Assembly: GCA_965221035.1 (NCBI GenBank)
Contig: OZ244860.1
Location: 2,790,001 to 2,854,000, forward strand
Direction of reading: 5' to 3'
DNA length: 64,000 nt
From: UBA6522 sp965221035
Lineage (GTDB): Bacteria > Pseudomonadota > Gammaproteobacteria > Steroidobacterales > Rariloculaceae
Position 1 is the stretch's first letter. Each line of letters begins with the position of its first letter. Under the pieces are notes generated by a model. It saw nothing but the letters and a program-made list of their open reading frames with translations. It searched no databases and had not been told where the DNA came from. Position numbers and translations under genes: made by a program. Shown here piece by piece: positions 44,425 to 52,796 of the stretch.

Positions 44425-45375
44425 CTAGCCTCCCAGCGCTTCGATCAGTTCCGGCACGGCGGTGAACAGGTCCGCCACCAAGCCGATGTCGGCGACTTCG
44501 AACAGTGGCGCCTCCGCGTCCTTGTTGATGGCTACTATGATACCTGCGTCCTTGATCCCGGTCAGGTGCTGGATGGCTCCGGAGATGCCCACGGCGACAT
44601 AAAGTTGCGGCGCGATGATCTTGCCGGTCTGCCCCACCTGGAGGTCGTTGCCCACGTACCCCGAATCCACTGCGGCGCGCGATGCGCCCACGGCGGCATC
44701 CAGCGTATCCGCCAGACGATGGATGAGATCGAAATTCTCCTTGCTGCCAAGACCTCGCCCCCCCGAAACGACCCGGGCGGCGGTCTGCAGATCCGGCCTG
44801 CCGCCTCCGGAGTCGCTGCGGAGTTCGACAAATCGCGTGTGTTCCGGCAGCTCGGCATGGGTGGCGTGTTTGCTGATCGGGGCGTTGCCCCCGGTTTCGG
44901 CCGCGTGATAGGAGGCCGTTCTGACAGTGGCCACGATCGGACGGTCCCGGGGTGCTTCCACTGTGAGGATCGCGTTGCCGGCGTAGATGGGGCGCCTGAA
45001 TCGCCAAGGGTCCTCGGCGCCCATGATGTCGCTCAGTTGACCGACGCCCAACAGGGCCGCAACCCGCGGCATCAGGTCCTTGCCGAAGGTGGTGGACGGG
45101 CCGAGTATGTGCGTGCGGCCGATGGCGAGTTCAACCACCTGGGGTGCGGCCACCGCCGCCAGGGCAAACGCGTTTGCCGGGTGGTCGGCCTTGACGACGC
45201 CCGTAACTCCGGCGAGCGCCGCCGCCTGTGCGGCCACGGCGTCACCGTCTTCGGCCAGTACGGCGATTTCGATGGAGGACGCATTGAAGCTTGCCGCGCA
45301 GGATACGCATTTCGCCGTACTGGGGTTGAGCGTCCGCCCGTCGTGTTCGGCGACGATCAGCACCCTGGGCATCAC
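44425..45375 (-). CDS. etfA: Electron transfer flavoprotein, alpha subunit
   Basis: 316 aa. The N-terminal fold starts VLIVAEHDGRTLNPSTAK. The C-terminal FAD domain has VVSGGRGLGSKENFDLIHRLAD, GQTGKIIAPQLYVAVGISGAIQH and KDAGIIVAINKDAEAPLFEVADIG. Accepts electrons from dehydrogenases such as dimethylglycine or acyl-CoA dehydrogenases and passes them to quinone via ETF-QO (not in window). ATG overlaps the etfB stop by 4 bp. Gene order etfB-etfA upstream of fhs suggests use by the one-carbon pathway. Confidence 0.97.
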   Translation of the reverse strand: MMPRVLIVAEHDGRTLNPSTAKCVSCAASFNASSIEIAVLAEDGDAVAAQAAALAGVTGVVKADHPANAFALAAVAAPQVVELAIGRTHILGPSTTFGKDLMPRVAALLGVGQLSDIMGAEDPWRFRRPIYAGNAILTVEAPRDRPIVATVRTASYHAAETGGNAPISKHATHAELPEHTRFVELRSDSGGGRPDLQTAARVVSGGRGLGSKENFDLIHRLADTLDAAVGASRAAVDSGYVGNDLQVGQTGKIIAPQLYVAVGISGAIQHLTGIKDAGIIVAINKDAEAPLFEVADIGLVADLFTAVPELIEALGG

Positions 45376-46130
45376 ACCAGTTCCTTCTGACGCAGCGCCC
45401 GCACCAACTCGGCCACGTCCCGAACCTTGATGCCGCTCGGGCGCCGGGCCGGCGGGGCAAACCCCACCTCGCGGAACTGGTTTTCCGGTTCCACGTTCAA
45501 TTCGGCCAGGCTGATGGTATCGAGCGGCTTTTTCTTGGCCTTGAGGATGTCGGGCAATTTCGTGTAGCGGGGTTCGTTCAGGCGCAGGTCCGCGGTGACC
45601 ACGGCGGGCAGGTCGAATTCGACGACCTCCAGACCGGCGTCGACTTCCCGCATCGCCGTGGCCATCCCGTTGCTGAAGCTGAGGTTCGAGGTGAAGGTCG
45701 CCTGCGGACGCCCCCAGAGGGCGGCCAGCATCTGTCCGGTCTGATTGTTGTCACCGTCGATGGCCTGCTTGCCCATGATGACCAACTGCGAATTCTCCCG
45801 ATGGACAAGGGCCAGCAGCGTCTTGGCGATGACCAGGGGTTCGAGATCCTGCTCCACCTCCACCAGCACGGCCCGATCGGCTCCCATGGCCAATCCGCCG
45901 CGCAATTGCTGGGAGCACGCTTGCGTGCCAACGGACGTCACTACAATCTCGCCGGCCTCTCCCCGTTCCTTGATTCGCAACGCCTCTTCAAGGGCGATTT
46001 CATCGAAGGGGTTGATGCTCATCTTGACCCCGTCCAGCGCCATGCCCGAGCCGTCGGGTTTGGTCCGCACGCGGACATTGGCGTCCACAACGCGTTTCAA
46101 TGGGACGAGAATGGTCTTGATGAGCGACAT
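45372..46130 (-). CDS. etfB: Electron transfer flavoprotein, beta subunit
   Basis: 252 aa from ATG 46130; an in-frame ATG 9 bp upstream is also possible. ILVPLKRVVDANVRVRT at the start, SINPFDEIALEEALRIKE, the AMP-binding segment MGKQAIDGDNNQTGQ, and NEPRYTKLPDILKAKKKPLD identify EtfB. It carries the conserved Lys-rich recognition loop that contacts partner dehydrogenases. Partner of EtfA. The gene follows 71 bp after the start of a 26-bp tandem repeat at the nadB end. Confidence 0.96.
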   Translation of the reverse strand: MSLIKTILVPLKRVVDANVRVRTKPDGSGMALDGVKMSINPFDEIALEEALRIKERGEAGEIVVTSVGTQACSQQLRGGLAMGADRAVLVEVEQDLEPLVIAKTLLALVHRENSQLVIMGKQAIDGDNNQTGQMLAALWGRPQATFTSNLSFSNGMATAMREVDAGLEVVEFDLPAVVTADLRLNEPRYTKLPDILKAKKKPLDTISLAELNVEPENQFREVGFAPPARRPSGIKVRDVAELVRALRQKELV

Positions 46131-46200
46131 CGCCGGCATCTTGCGGGGAAAGGGGTTCGATTCAGGAGAGTACCCGCCTCCTCGGCGGACTTTCAACCAT

Positions 46201-46278
46201 TGCCATCTTGCGGGGAGCGTCTCCGATGCCATCTATCGGGGAGCGTCTCCCTTGCCATCTATCCGGGAGAGTCTCCTA
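46201..46278. repeat. Three 26-bp tandem repeats at the nadB stop
   Basis: Units at 46201-46226, 46227-46252 and 46253-46278 share TGCCATCTaTCGGGGAGcGTCTCC. Each carries the small hairpin GGAG/CTCC. The third unit includes the nadB stop codon (46276-46278). The repeat lies between nadB and etfB, both on the minus strand. Confidence 0.9.
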
Positions 46279-47898
46279 ACGCGATGCGGCGCGCCGCGCC
46301 CGATCTCCTGCCAGGCTTAGCGCCGACTCCTTGGCCAGCGGCCCCACCCGGGGATAGTCCGCGTTGTAGTGAAGCCCCCGGCTCTCGTGGCGCCGCGCGG
46401 CGCTCTCGGCTATCAGCGCGGAGACCGTGACCATGTTCGCCAGTTCGAGCACACCGGGATGCAGGCGGTGATGGTCGCGGGCGGCGTCGATGCGCCGCCG
46501 CAGTTTCGCCAACTCCCCGGACGCTTCGGTGAGGCTCTCCCTGGTGCGCACGATGCCCACGTGTTCCCACATGATGCGGTGCAGTCGGGTCGCGCACCTG
46601 CTTGCCCAGCCGTGATCGCGGAGGTCCAGATCGTATTTGCCGAACCGGGCGGGAGGCTGCGGTGGCGAGCCGGGTTCGGGTCGGCGAAGCTGCGCGTCGA
46701 TCCGGGCGCTCACGGACTTGGCAATGGCCAGCGCTTCCAGGAGCGAGTTGCTGGCCAGACGATTGGCGCCGTGCAGCCCTGTGCAACCGACTTCGCCGAC
46801 CGCGTAGAGATGCCGGATGTCGGTCCGGCCGCCGGCGTCGGTGACCACGCCGCCGCAGGTATAGTGCGCCGCCGGGACCACCGGGACCGGCTCGCAAATG
46901 AGATCGAAGCCGAACTTGCGACAGGTTTCCAGGATGTTGGGAAAGCGTCTGCGGATTTCGTCCGCCCGCTTGTGGCTGATATCCAGAAGGACATGGTCGC
47001 AATTGGCTGCGGCCATCTCATGGACGATGGCTCGGGACACGACGTCCCGGGGCGCGAGTTCCAGCCGTTCGTCGTGCCGGGCCATGAACCGCGTTCCGTC
47101 GGGCAGCAGCAGGCGGGCGCCTTCGCCCCGCAACGATTCGGAGAGCAGGATGGCACGGGAACCCGGTACATGCAGGCAGGTCGGATGGAACTGAACGAAT
47201 TCCATGTTGGATATCCGGCATCCGGCCCGCCAGGCCATGGCGATGCCGTCGCCCGTGGAGGCGTTGGTGGCGTGCCGGTAGACGCCCGATGCGCCACCGG
47301 TGGCGAGCACCACCGCGCGGGCCCAATGCGTTTCCACCTCTCCGCGAGCCGTATCGATCAGCGTCAGGCCGATGCAACGATCCGGCCCCGGAAGCCCGAG
47401 CCGGCCCGACGTCTGCAACTCGGCGGCAAAGCGGTTCTCCAGCAATTCGATGTCCGGGCGCCGGCGAACCCGCCCGGCCAGAACGCCCATCACCGCTCGG
47501 CCTGTGGCGTCGTCCGCATGCACGATACGGCGCCGGTCGTGTCCCCCTTCGCGGGTCAGGTGAAGCCCGGAGCCCCCATCCTCCCGTGTGAATCGCACGC
47601 CGTGCCCTTCCAGCCAGCGGATGCACTCCGGACCTTCGCCCACCACCTGTCGCACGACATCCGGGCGGCATAGTCCCGCTCCGGCACGGACGGTGTCCGC
47701 CTGGTGAAGGGAGAGGGAATCCGCCGGGTTCATGACGGCGGCGATGCCGCCCTGGGCGTTGTAGCTTGCCGTCTCGCTGAGCGCCGTCTTGGTGATCACG
47801 GCGGGGCGATGCCCCGCGTCCGCCAGCCGCAGCGCCGTACTCAGCCCGGCGATTCCGCCGCCCACAATGACGATCGGGTGGCGGCTGGTCTGGTGCAT
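46276..47898 (-). CDS. nadB: L-aspartate oxidase
   Basis: 540 aa from the ATG at 47898; a TTG two codons earlier is less likely. First step of de novo NAD synthesis, aspartate to iminoaspartate. FAD motifs IVIVGGGIAGLSTALRLAD, SYNAQGGIAA, ALATGGASGVYRH, the catalytic GVRFTREDG and HTRRIVHAD-like region (GGHDRRRIVHADDATGR), FVQFHPT and AAHYTCGGVVTD, and the C-terminal helical domain are present. Follows nadA by 45 bp in one operon. The Arg of the substrate site in the family is in the LREGHD-like segment, preserved here as REGGHDR. Confidence 0.96.
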   Translation of the reverse strand: MHQTSRHPIVIVGGGIAGLSTALRLADAGHRPAVITKTALSETASYNAQGGIAAVMNPADSLSLHQADTVRAGAGLCRPDVVRQVVGEGPECIRWLEGHGVRFTREDGGSGLHLTREGGHDRRRIVHADDATGRAVMGVLAGRVRRRPDIELLENRFAAELQTSGRLGLPGPDRCIGLTLIDTARGEVETHWARAVVLATGGASGVYRHATNASTGDGIAMAWRAGCRISNMEFVQFHPTCLHVPGSRAILLSESLRGEGARLLLPDGTRFMARHDERLELAPRDVVSRAIVHEMAAANCDHVLLDISHKRADEIRRRFPNILETCRKFGFDLICEPVPVVPAAHYTCGGVVTDAGGRTDIRHLYAVGEVGCTGLHGANRLASNSLLEALAIAKSVSARIDAQLRRPEPGSPPQPPARFGKYDLDLRDHGWASRCATRLHRIMWEHVGIVRTRESLTEASGELAKLRRRIDAARDHHRLHPGVLELANMVTVSALIAESAARRHESRGLHYNADYPRVGPLAKESALSLAGDRARRAASR

Positions 47899-47943
47899 GA
47901 TCAATGGCGGGATCGCGGCCGGGGGCGCGCGGTGGCTGTGCGG

Positions 47944-48945
47944 CTAGGCCGAGTAATCCAGCATCCTCGCCACGGATCGCAGGGCACCCGCGCGCACCGC
48001 GGGGTCAACGTCCACTTCGTACTTGAGGTCTTCCAGCGACGCCAGGATCTTTGGCAGCGTGATGGTCTTCATGTGCGGGCAGAGGTTGCAGGGACGGACG
48101 AAGTCCACGTCCGGGAACTCCACAGCCACGTTGTCGCTCATGGAACACTCGGTGATCATGACCACCCGCTCGGGCCGCTCCTTGTCGACATAGCCGATCA
48201 TTCCCGAAGTCGACCCGACGAAATCCGCCTCTTCAAGGACATCCGGCGGGCACTCTGGATGGGCGATGATCTGGATGTCCGGGGTAGCATCTCGGTAGCC
48301 GCGCAATTCCGCACCGGTGAATCGTTCATGTACTTCGCAGGTGCCTTTCCAGAGGATCACTTCCACGTCGGTCTGCTCCGCCACGTACTTGCCCAGGTAG
48401 TTGTCGGGCAGGAAGATGACTCGGTCGACCCCGAGCGCCTCGACGATGCGCACGGCGTTGGCGGACGTGCAGCAGACATCCGATTCGGCCTTGACGTCGG
48501 CGCTGGTGTTGACGTACGTGACCACCGGCACGCCCGGATGGCGCCGCTTGAGCGCTCGCACGTCCTCACCGGTGATGGAGGCCGCCAGCGAGCAGCCGGC
48601 GCGCAGGTCGGGGATCAATACCTTTTTTTCGGGGTTGATGATCTTCGCGGTCTCGGCCATGAAGTGCACGCCACACAGCACGATGATGTCCGCATCCGTC
48701 TCGCTGGCCTTGCGCGCCAGCCCAAGCGAGTCACCTGTGTAATCGGCGACGCCATGGTAGATCTCCGGCGTCTGGTAGTTGTGGGCCAGGATGATCGCGT
48801 TGCGCTGAACCTTCAGTTCGTTGATGAGCGCGATGTAGGGCGCATGCACCGGCCATTCGATCTCGGGAATGACATCCTTCACGAGTTGATACGTGGAATG
48901 CGTCGCTGCCGCCACTTCGGGGGAGTAGGTAAGCGTCTGCGCCAT
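47944..48945 (-). CDS. nadA: Quinolinate synthase
   Basis: 333 aa from ATG 48945 (AAGGAG upstream). Three Cys that hold the 4Fe-4S cluster are in LCGVHFMAETA, VCCTSANAV and RPCNLCPHMK. ILAHNYQTPEIY and GDSLGLARKA are the usual N-terminal motifs. Condenses iminoaspartate with DHAP. First gene of nadAB; the operator palindrome lies 15 bp upstream of the start. Confidence 0.97.
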   Translation of the reverse strand: MAQTLTYSPEVAAATHSTYQLVKDVIPEIEWPVHAPYIALINELKVQRNAIILAHNYQTPEIYHGVADYTGDSLGLARKASETDADIIVLCGVHFMAETAKIINPEKKVLIPDLRAGCSLAASITGEDVRALKRRHPGVPVVTYVNTSADVKAESDVCCTSANAVRIVEALGVDRVIFLPDNYLGKYVAEQTDVEVILWKGTCEVHERFTGAELRGYRDATPDIQIIAHPECPPDVLEEADFVGSTSGMIGYVDKERPERVVMITECSMSDNVAVEFPDVDFVRPCNLCPHMKTITLPKILASLEDLKYEVDVDPAVRAGALRSVARMLDYSA

Positions 48946-48959
48946 GACCCGTCTCCTTG

Positions 48960-48974
48960 TGCTCAATATGAGCA
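48960..48974. promoter_or_regulatory. Candidate NAD-operon operator
   Basis: Palindrome TGCTCAATATGAGCA (6-bp half-sites, 3-bp spacer), 15 bp before the nadA start, just after a -10-like TATACT on the minus strand (48990-48995). Placement suits repression of nadAB. The likely ligand is an NAD-pathway regulator such as the NrtR-like protein encoded 2 kb away; pairing is inferred. Confidence 0.6.
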
Positions 48975-49079
48975 TAATTGGCCCGAAAGTATATCACAGC
49001 CAAACCATCGAAGCGCATGCTGCGGCACACGCTCCTGGCCCGACCCGGGCCCTCTCGCGAAACTGTTGCGCAGCTCAGG

Positions 49080-50027
49080 TCAGGCTGAAGGCAATGCGTC
49101 CACGTACTCCGCCATTCGCTGCAACGCCGCCGCGTCCGGCAACGCGCCCCTGCCGCCCATGAGGTTGTCCAGCATGTTCACCGGCCTGCTGGTGGCCGGC
49201 GTGATCACGGTGACCGCCGGGTGGGCGGCGACAAACTTGAGGAAGAATTGCGCCCAGGAAGCGGCATCGAACTCTTCCGCCCAGTCGGGCACGTCGCGGC
49301 CGGAGACCCGGTTCCACAGTCGGGTACGGCCGAACGGCGCGTACACCAGCACGCCGATACCGAGTTCCTGCGCCAGCGGCAGGATCGTCTCCGCAGCCTC
49401 GCGATTGTCCACGGCGTAGTCCACGCCGATGAAGTCGATCGGCTCATCCCGCATCACTTGCGCCAGGTCGGGGTAGCGGTTCCGGTTGGTGGACGTGATA
49501 CCGATGTAGCGCACACGGCCTTCTGCCTTGAGTTCGCTCAGTATGCCCAATTGCGTCGGCGGATCACCCAGGTTGTGAACCTGGATGAGGTCGATCGGTG
49601 TCTTCGCGATACGCTCAAAGGAGGTTTCGACCTGCTGCCAGGCGCTATCGGGGTCCGCCGATCCGCCTCCTCGGCCGGCGACGTTGAGCTTGGTGGCCCA
49701 GAAGATCCGGTCACCGGCATCGATCTCGTTGATGATCGATCCGGCCACCTCTTCGGAGGCACCGTAACTGGGGGCGGTGTCGAAGACGGTGCCGCCGTTG
49801 TCCAGCAGCGCCGTCAACACGCCCCGCAGCGCCGATACGTCGTCGCTTCGGGCCACGCTTGAGAAGGTCGCCGAGCTGCCCAGTCCGATGATGGGCAGCT
49901 CTTCGCCCGTTGACGGGATCGCCCGGGTGATCATGGGCGCGTCCTGCGCCCGAAGCAGTCGCGGGTTGACCGCCAGGGCCGTGCCGGCGGCTGCCGTGTA
50001 CTTGAGCCAGTCGCGTCTCGTGTGCAT
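49080..50027 (-). CDS. Aldo/keto reductase with Tat leader
   Basis: 315 aa from ATG 50027 (GGAGG upstream). The N-terminus HTRRDWLKYTAAAGTALAV is a twin-arginine signal. The reductase tetrad is seen as DTAPSYG (Asp, Tyr), WATKLN (Lys) and IQVHNLG (His), so NADPH-dependent carbonyl reduction is possible, though a periplasmic location would need a pre-loaded cofactor. C-terminal PATSRPVNMLDNLMGGRG completes the barrel. Between nadAB and the NAD regulator; link to NAD metabolism not shown. Confidence 0.88.
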   Translation of the reverse strand: MHTRRDWLKYTAAAGTALAVNPRLLRAQDAPMITRAIPSTGEELPIIGLGSSATFSSVARSDDVSALRGVLTALLDNGGTVFDTAPSYGASEEVAGSIINEIDAGDRIFWATKLNVAGRGGGSADPDSAWQQVETSFERIAKTPIDLIQVHNLGDPPTQLGILSELKAEGRVRYIGITSTNRNRYPDLAQVMRDEPIDFIGVDYAVDNREAAETILPLAQELGIGVLVYAPFGRTRLWNRVSGRDVPDWAEEFDAASWAQFFLKFVAAHPAVTVITPATSRPVNMLDNLMGGRGALPDAAALQRMAEYVDALPSA

Positions 50028-50155
50028 ATCGATGATCCTCCTTGGGGCGATCTTCCCTAACCTGACCAAGCCGATTGAGCGTACCCGAGGGAAAATTCGC
50101 AGGTCAACGGGGTATCGTTAATTATTCGTTAGACCGGCTGCGACATTCCCGCGAA

Positions 50156-51157
50156 TCACTGGCCGCTTCGCCTGGCTCCCTGCAAGGTGGCTACACCGGG
50201 TGCGCGGCGCTCGCGAAGCACGGCCCGCCGGAAGCTGAAAAGTTCCGCAGGACGGCCACCGGTTCTGCCTGATCGCTGGCCGGTCCCCTGCACCAGACCG
50301 GCGCTGTCCACCTGACGCCTGAAATTCTGCTTGTGCAGCTGAAGCCCTGTGAGGGCTTCCACAACCCGCTGCAGTTCCAGGAGGGTAAACCTGGCAGGGA
50401 GCAATTCGAACACCACCGGGCGATAGCGGAGCTTGCCCCGTATCCGGCCCAGCCCCGTCGCCAGGATGCGCCGATGGTCGTACGCCATGGGCAGGCCTTG
50501 CGCATCGGCGCAAGGCATTGCGCTGGCCTGGCCGGCCCGGTCGCGGTCGGCCCAGAATTCGGCGATCAGGCGTGCCTCGTAGAGCAGTTCATACCGCTCC
50601 AGCACCTGATAGGCATCCCAGCCGGCATTTCCGAGCCCGAAGCAGATTTCCATGCGTTCCCGGCGCTCGGCGCTGTCCCGGGACCAGTCCAGCAACGCGG
50701 TCTCGATCCGGTCCATGATTGCCGGGCGCCCCGTGCGCCAGTCTTCCCACGGGAAGTATGCGTAGACGTCCTGCCAGGTCGCGCTCTGCGCCCGCGGGAG
50801 ATCCTGCTCGCGCACCAGGGCCAGGTATCCCACCGACAGGAATCGGCTGCCTCCGGCGCGCTCCCGGGGATCGCGTCCCTGATCGGCGAACGTGTAGAGC
50901 TGTTCCACGTAGCCGAGCTCGCCCTGGGTCTCTTCCATGACGGACCGGCGCATGCACAACTCGAGCGTGCGGTCCTTCTTGCCGTCGAAGGAACCGGAAG
51001 GCAACGCCCGCCGCGGGCCGGTTACGCCCGTTCCGGTGAAATCTCCGCCGAGCTCCCGGGCGGCCACGGTGAGAACTCGCGGCTGACGGGATGTGACCGC
51101 GAGAACGACGGCGTTCAACCCGACCACCAGCTCCGGCCGGTCCGGCCCTTTGGCCAC
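50156..51157 (-). CDS. NrtR-like NAD-metabolism regulator (Nudix plus winged helix)
   Basis: 333 aa from a GTG 6 bp after the preceding stop. The N-terminal Nudix-like domain has LELCMRRSVMEETQGELGYVEQLYTFAD, resembling a Nudix box without all catalytic Glu, as expected of a sensor. The C-terminal winged helix has RFTLLELQRVVEALTGLQLH, followed by KQNFRRQV and GRPAELFSFRR, the NrtR hallmark. NrtR proteins repress NAD synthesis genes and respond to ADP-ribose. nadAB and its operator are 2 kb away. The central domain (about 140-230) is longer than in short NrtR. Confidence 0.82.
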   Translation of the reverse strand: MAKGPDRPELVVGLNAVVLAVTSRQPRVLTVAARELGGDFTGTGVTGPRRALPSGSFDGKKDRTLELCMRRSVMEETQGELGYVEQLYTFADQGRDPRERAGGSRFLSVGYLALVREQDLPRAQSATWQDVYAYFPWEDWRTGRPAIMDRIETALLDWSRDSAERRERMEICFGLGNAGWDAYQVLERYELLYEARLIAEFWADRDRAGQASAMPCADAQGLPMAYDHRRILATGLGRIRGKLRYRPVVFELLPARFTLLELQRVVEALTGLQLHKQNFRRQVDSAGLVQGTGQRSGRTGGRPAELFSFRRAVLRERRAPGVATLQGARRSGQ

Positions 51158-51163
51158 GGGCGT

Positions 51164-51685
51164 TTACAGGAGCCGCAGGAGGATCTCTTCGGCTTCCTCG
51201 AAGGTCACCTCGCCGGGTTTCTGGACATAGCGGATGATGCCGTCGCGGTCCACGAAGGCGTTGAAGGGCAATCCGCCGTAGGTGTTGCCGTAGGCCTCGC
51301 TCAATTCCATGACGTCGAACAGGTCTCCGTAGACGATGGGAAAATCGACCGGGACCTCGTCCAGGAATTCGATGACGTTGTCCAGGGTGTCGGCGCCGAG
51401 CCCCAGCACCTCGAATCCCCGCTCGCCGTACTCGGCCCGCAGCCGGTTGAAGGCAGGCATTTCCTTGCGGCAGGGGATGCACCAGCTCGCCCAGAAGTCC
51501 ACCAGCAGCACCTTGCCGTCCCACTCCGACACGGATCGCGTGTCGCAATCGACGGTCGCCAGCGTAAAATCCGGGCGGTAGGGTTCGTTGGTTACGTACG
51601 AGAAGCGCAAGGTGTCGAGATCCTGCGCGCCGCCTGCCGCCGCGACAAGAATCGACGCGCTTGCCGCCAAACTCGATATACGCAT
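51164..51685 (-). CDS. TlpA-like thioredoxin-family protein
   Basis: 173 aa from the ATG at 51685 (AAGG 6 nt upstream), with a signal peptide (to about residue 20). Thioredoxin active site WCIPC, Cys69 and Cys72, in LVDFWASWCIPCRKEMPAF. GLPFNAFVDRDGIIRYVQ is the cis-Pro region (a Gly-Leu-Pro). Expected periplasmic reductant, for example in cytochrome c maturation. It is upstream of the NrtR-like gene with a 6-bp gap, so they may be co-transcribed, an odd pairing. Confidence 0.9.
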   Translation of the reverse strand: MRISSLAASASILVAAAGGAQDLDTLRFSYVTNEPYRPDFTLATVDCDTRSVSEWDGKVLLVDFWASWCIPCRKEMPAFNRLRAEYGERGFEVLGLGADTLDNVIEFLDEVPVDFPIVYGDLFDVMELSEAYGNTYGGLPFNAFVDRDGIIRYVQKPGEVTFEEAEEILLRLL

Positions 51686-51804
51686 GTTCATCCTTGGCAA
51701 GTATAGCCCAGCCCGGGCGGAGCGTCGGTTACACTGCCGACCGTAACCGGGGTATCCGTGTCGCACCGGCCCCGTCCGGAATCTCGACCGCACCTGCGCC
51801 GACA

Positions 51805-52731
51805 ATGGAATCATTCTGGATCGACAAGCTCGACGCCGGCGAAATCCTCATCATCGACGGGGGGATGGGCAGCGAGCTGCAACGCCGCGGTGCGGCCATG
51901 GATGCGCAAGCCTGGAGCGGTGCCGCGGTCCTGGATCACCCGGCGCTGCTGCGGCGGATACATGAGGACTATATCCGCGCCGGCGCCGAAGTCGTCACGG
52001 CCAACACATTCGCAACGACCCGGTTCGTGCTGGCGTCGGCCGGCCTGGATGATCAGTTCGAGCGGATCAACCGCGAGTCCATGCGGGCGGCACGTGAGGC
52101 CCGGGATGCAGCGGCGGCGGGCCCCGTGGCGATCGCCGGCTCCCTGTCGTGCCTTCCGCCCGGACTTGACCCCGGCGCCTATCCCGATCCGCGCACGGAA
52201 TCCGACGGCTACCGGGAACTGGCGATGCTGCTGGCCTCGGAGGGTGCCGACATCATCGCGCTGGAAATGATGGAGGATACCTTCCACGCCAGCCTGGCCA
52301 TGGAAGCGGCCGTCGGGACCGGGCTGCCGGTATGGCTGGGTGTAAGCACCCGGTTGAGCGACTCCGGCAAGGGACTGGTCGGATTCGATTTTCCCGACAC
52401 GCCGCTCGCCGAGCCCCTGAACGCGCTTGTCTCCTTTGAGCCGGCGTTGATCAACGTCATGCACACGCCTCCCGAAGCGGTCGGGCCGGCGCTGGACGAG
52501 GTACGGGGAGTATGGGAAGGGCGCTTGGGCGCCTATCCCGAGCTGGGCGACTTCTCCGCTCCCGACTGGCGCTTCACGCGGCCTCTGTCGCCCGAGGAGT
52601 TCGTGGCATTGGCCCGGGATTGGGTGGAGCGGGGAGCGACGGTGCTGGGCGGCTGCTGCGGTACGCTGCCGGAACACATTCAGGCGTTGAAGGAGGCCGA
52701 ACAGGAGTTGCGCACGATACGGCGAGCCTGA
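51805..52731 (+). CDS. Homocysteine S-methyltransferase-family protein
   Basis: 308 aa from ATG 51805. LIIDGGMGSELQRRG at about 14-28, TANTFATTRF, EGADIIALEMMEDT and ATVLGGCCGTLPEHI belong to the betaine/SAM homocysteine methyltransferase family (MmuM, BHMT). The two zinc Cys of GGCCGT are present, but the first zinc Cys, normally in an NC motif, is replaced: the strand reads LINVMHTPPE. A His could substitute as ligand. Substrate could be betaine, S-methylmethionine or another methyl donor. Cytoplasmic. Confidence 0.82.
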   Translation: MESFWIDKLDAGEILIIDGGMGSELQRRGAAMDAQAWSGAAVLDHPALLRRIHEDYIRAGAEVVTANTFATTRFVLASAGLDDQFERINRESMRAAREARDAAAAGPVAIAGSLSCLPPGLDPGAYPDPRTESDGYRELAMLLASEGADIIALEMMEDTFHASLAMEAAVGTGLPVWLGVSTRLSDSGKGLVGFDFPDTPLAEPLNALVSFEPALINVMHTPPEAVGPALDEVRGVWEGRLGAYPELGDFSAPDWRFTRPLSPEEFVALARDWVERGATVLGGCCGTLPEHIQALKEAEQELRTIRRA

Positions 52732-52796
52732 TCCGTCCGACGTGGCGCAAGGCAATCTGGCGCAGCGCGACGCAAGCCGGCCCTTCGCAAGGCGAG

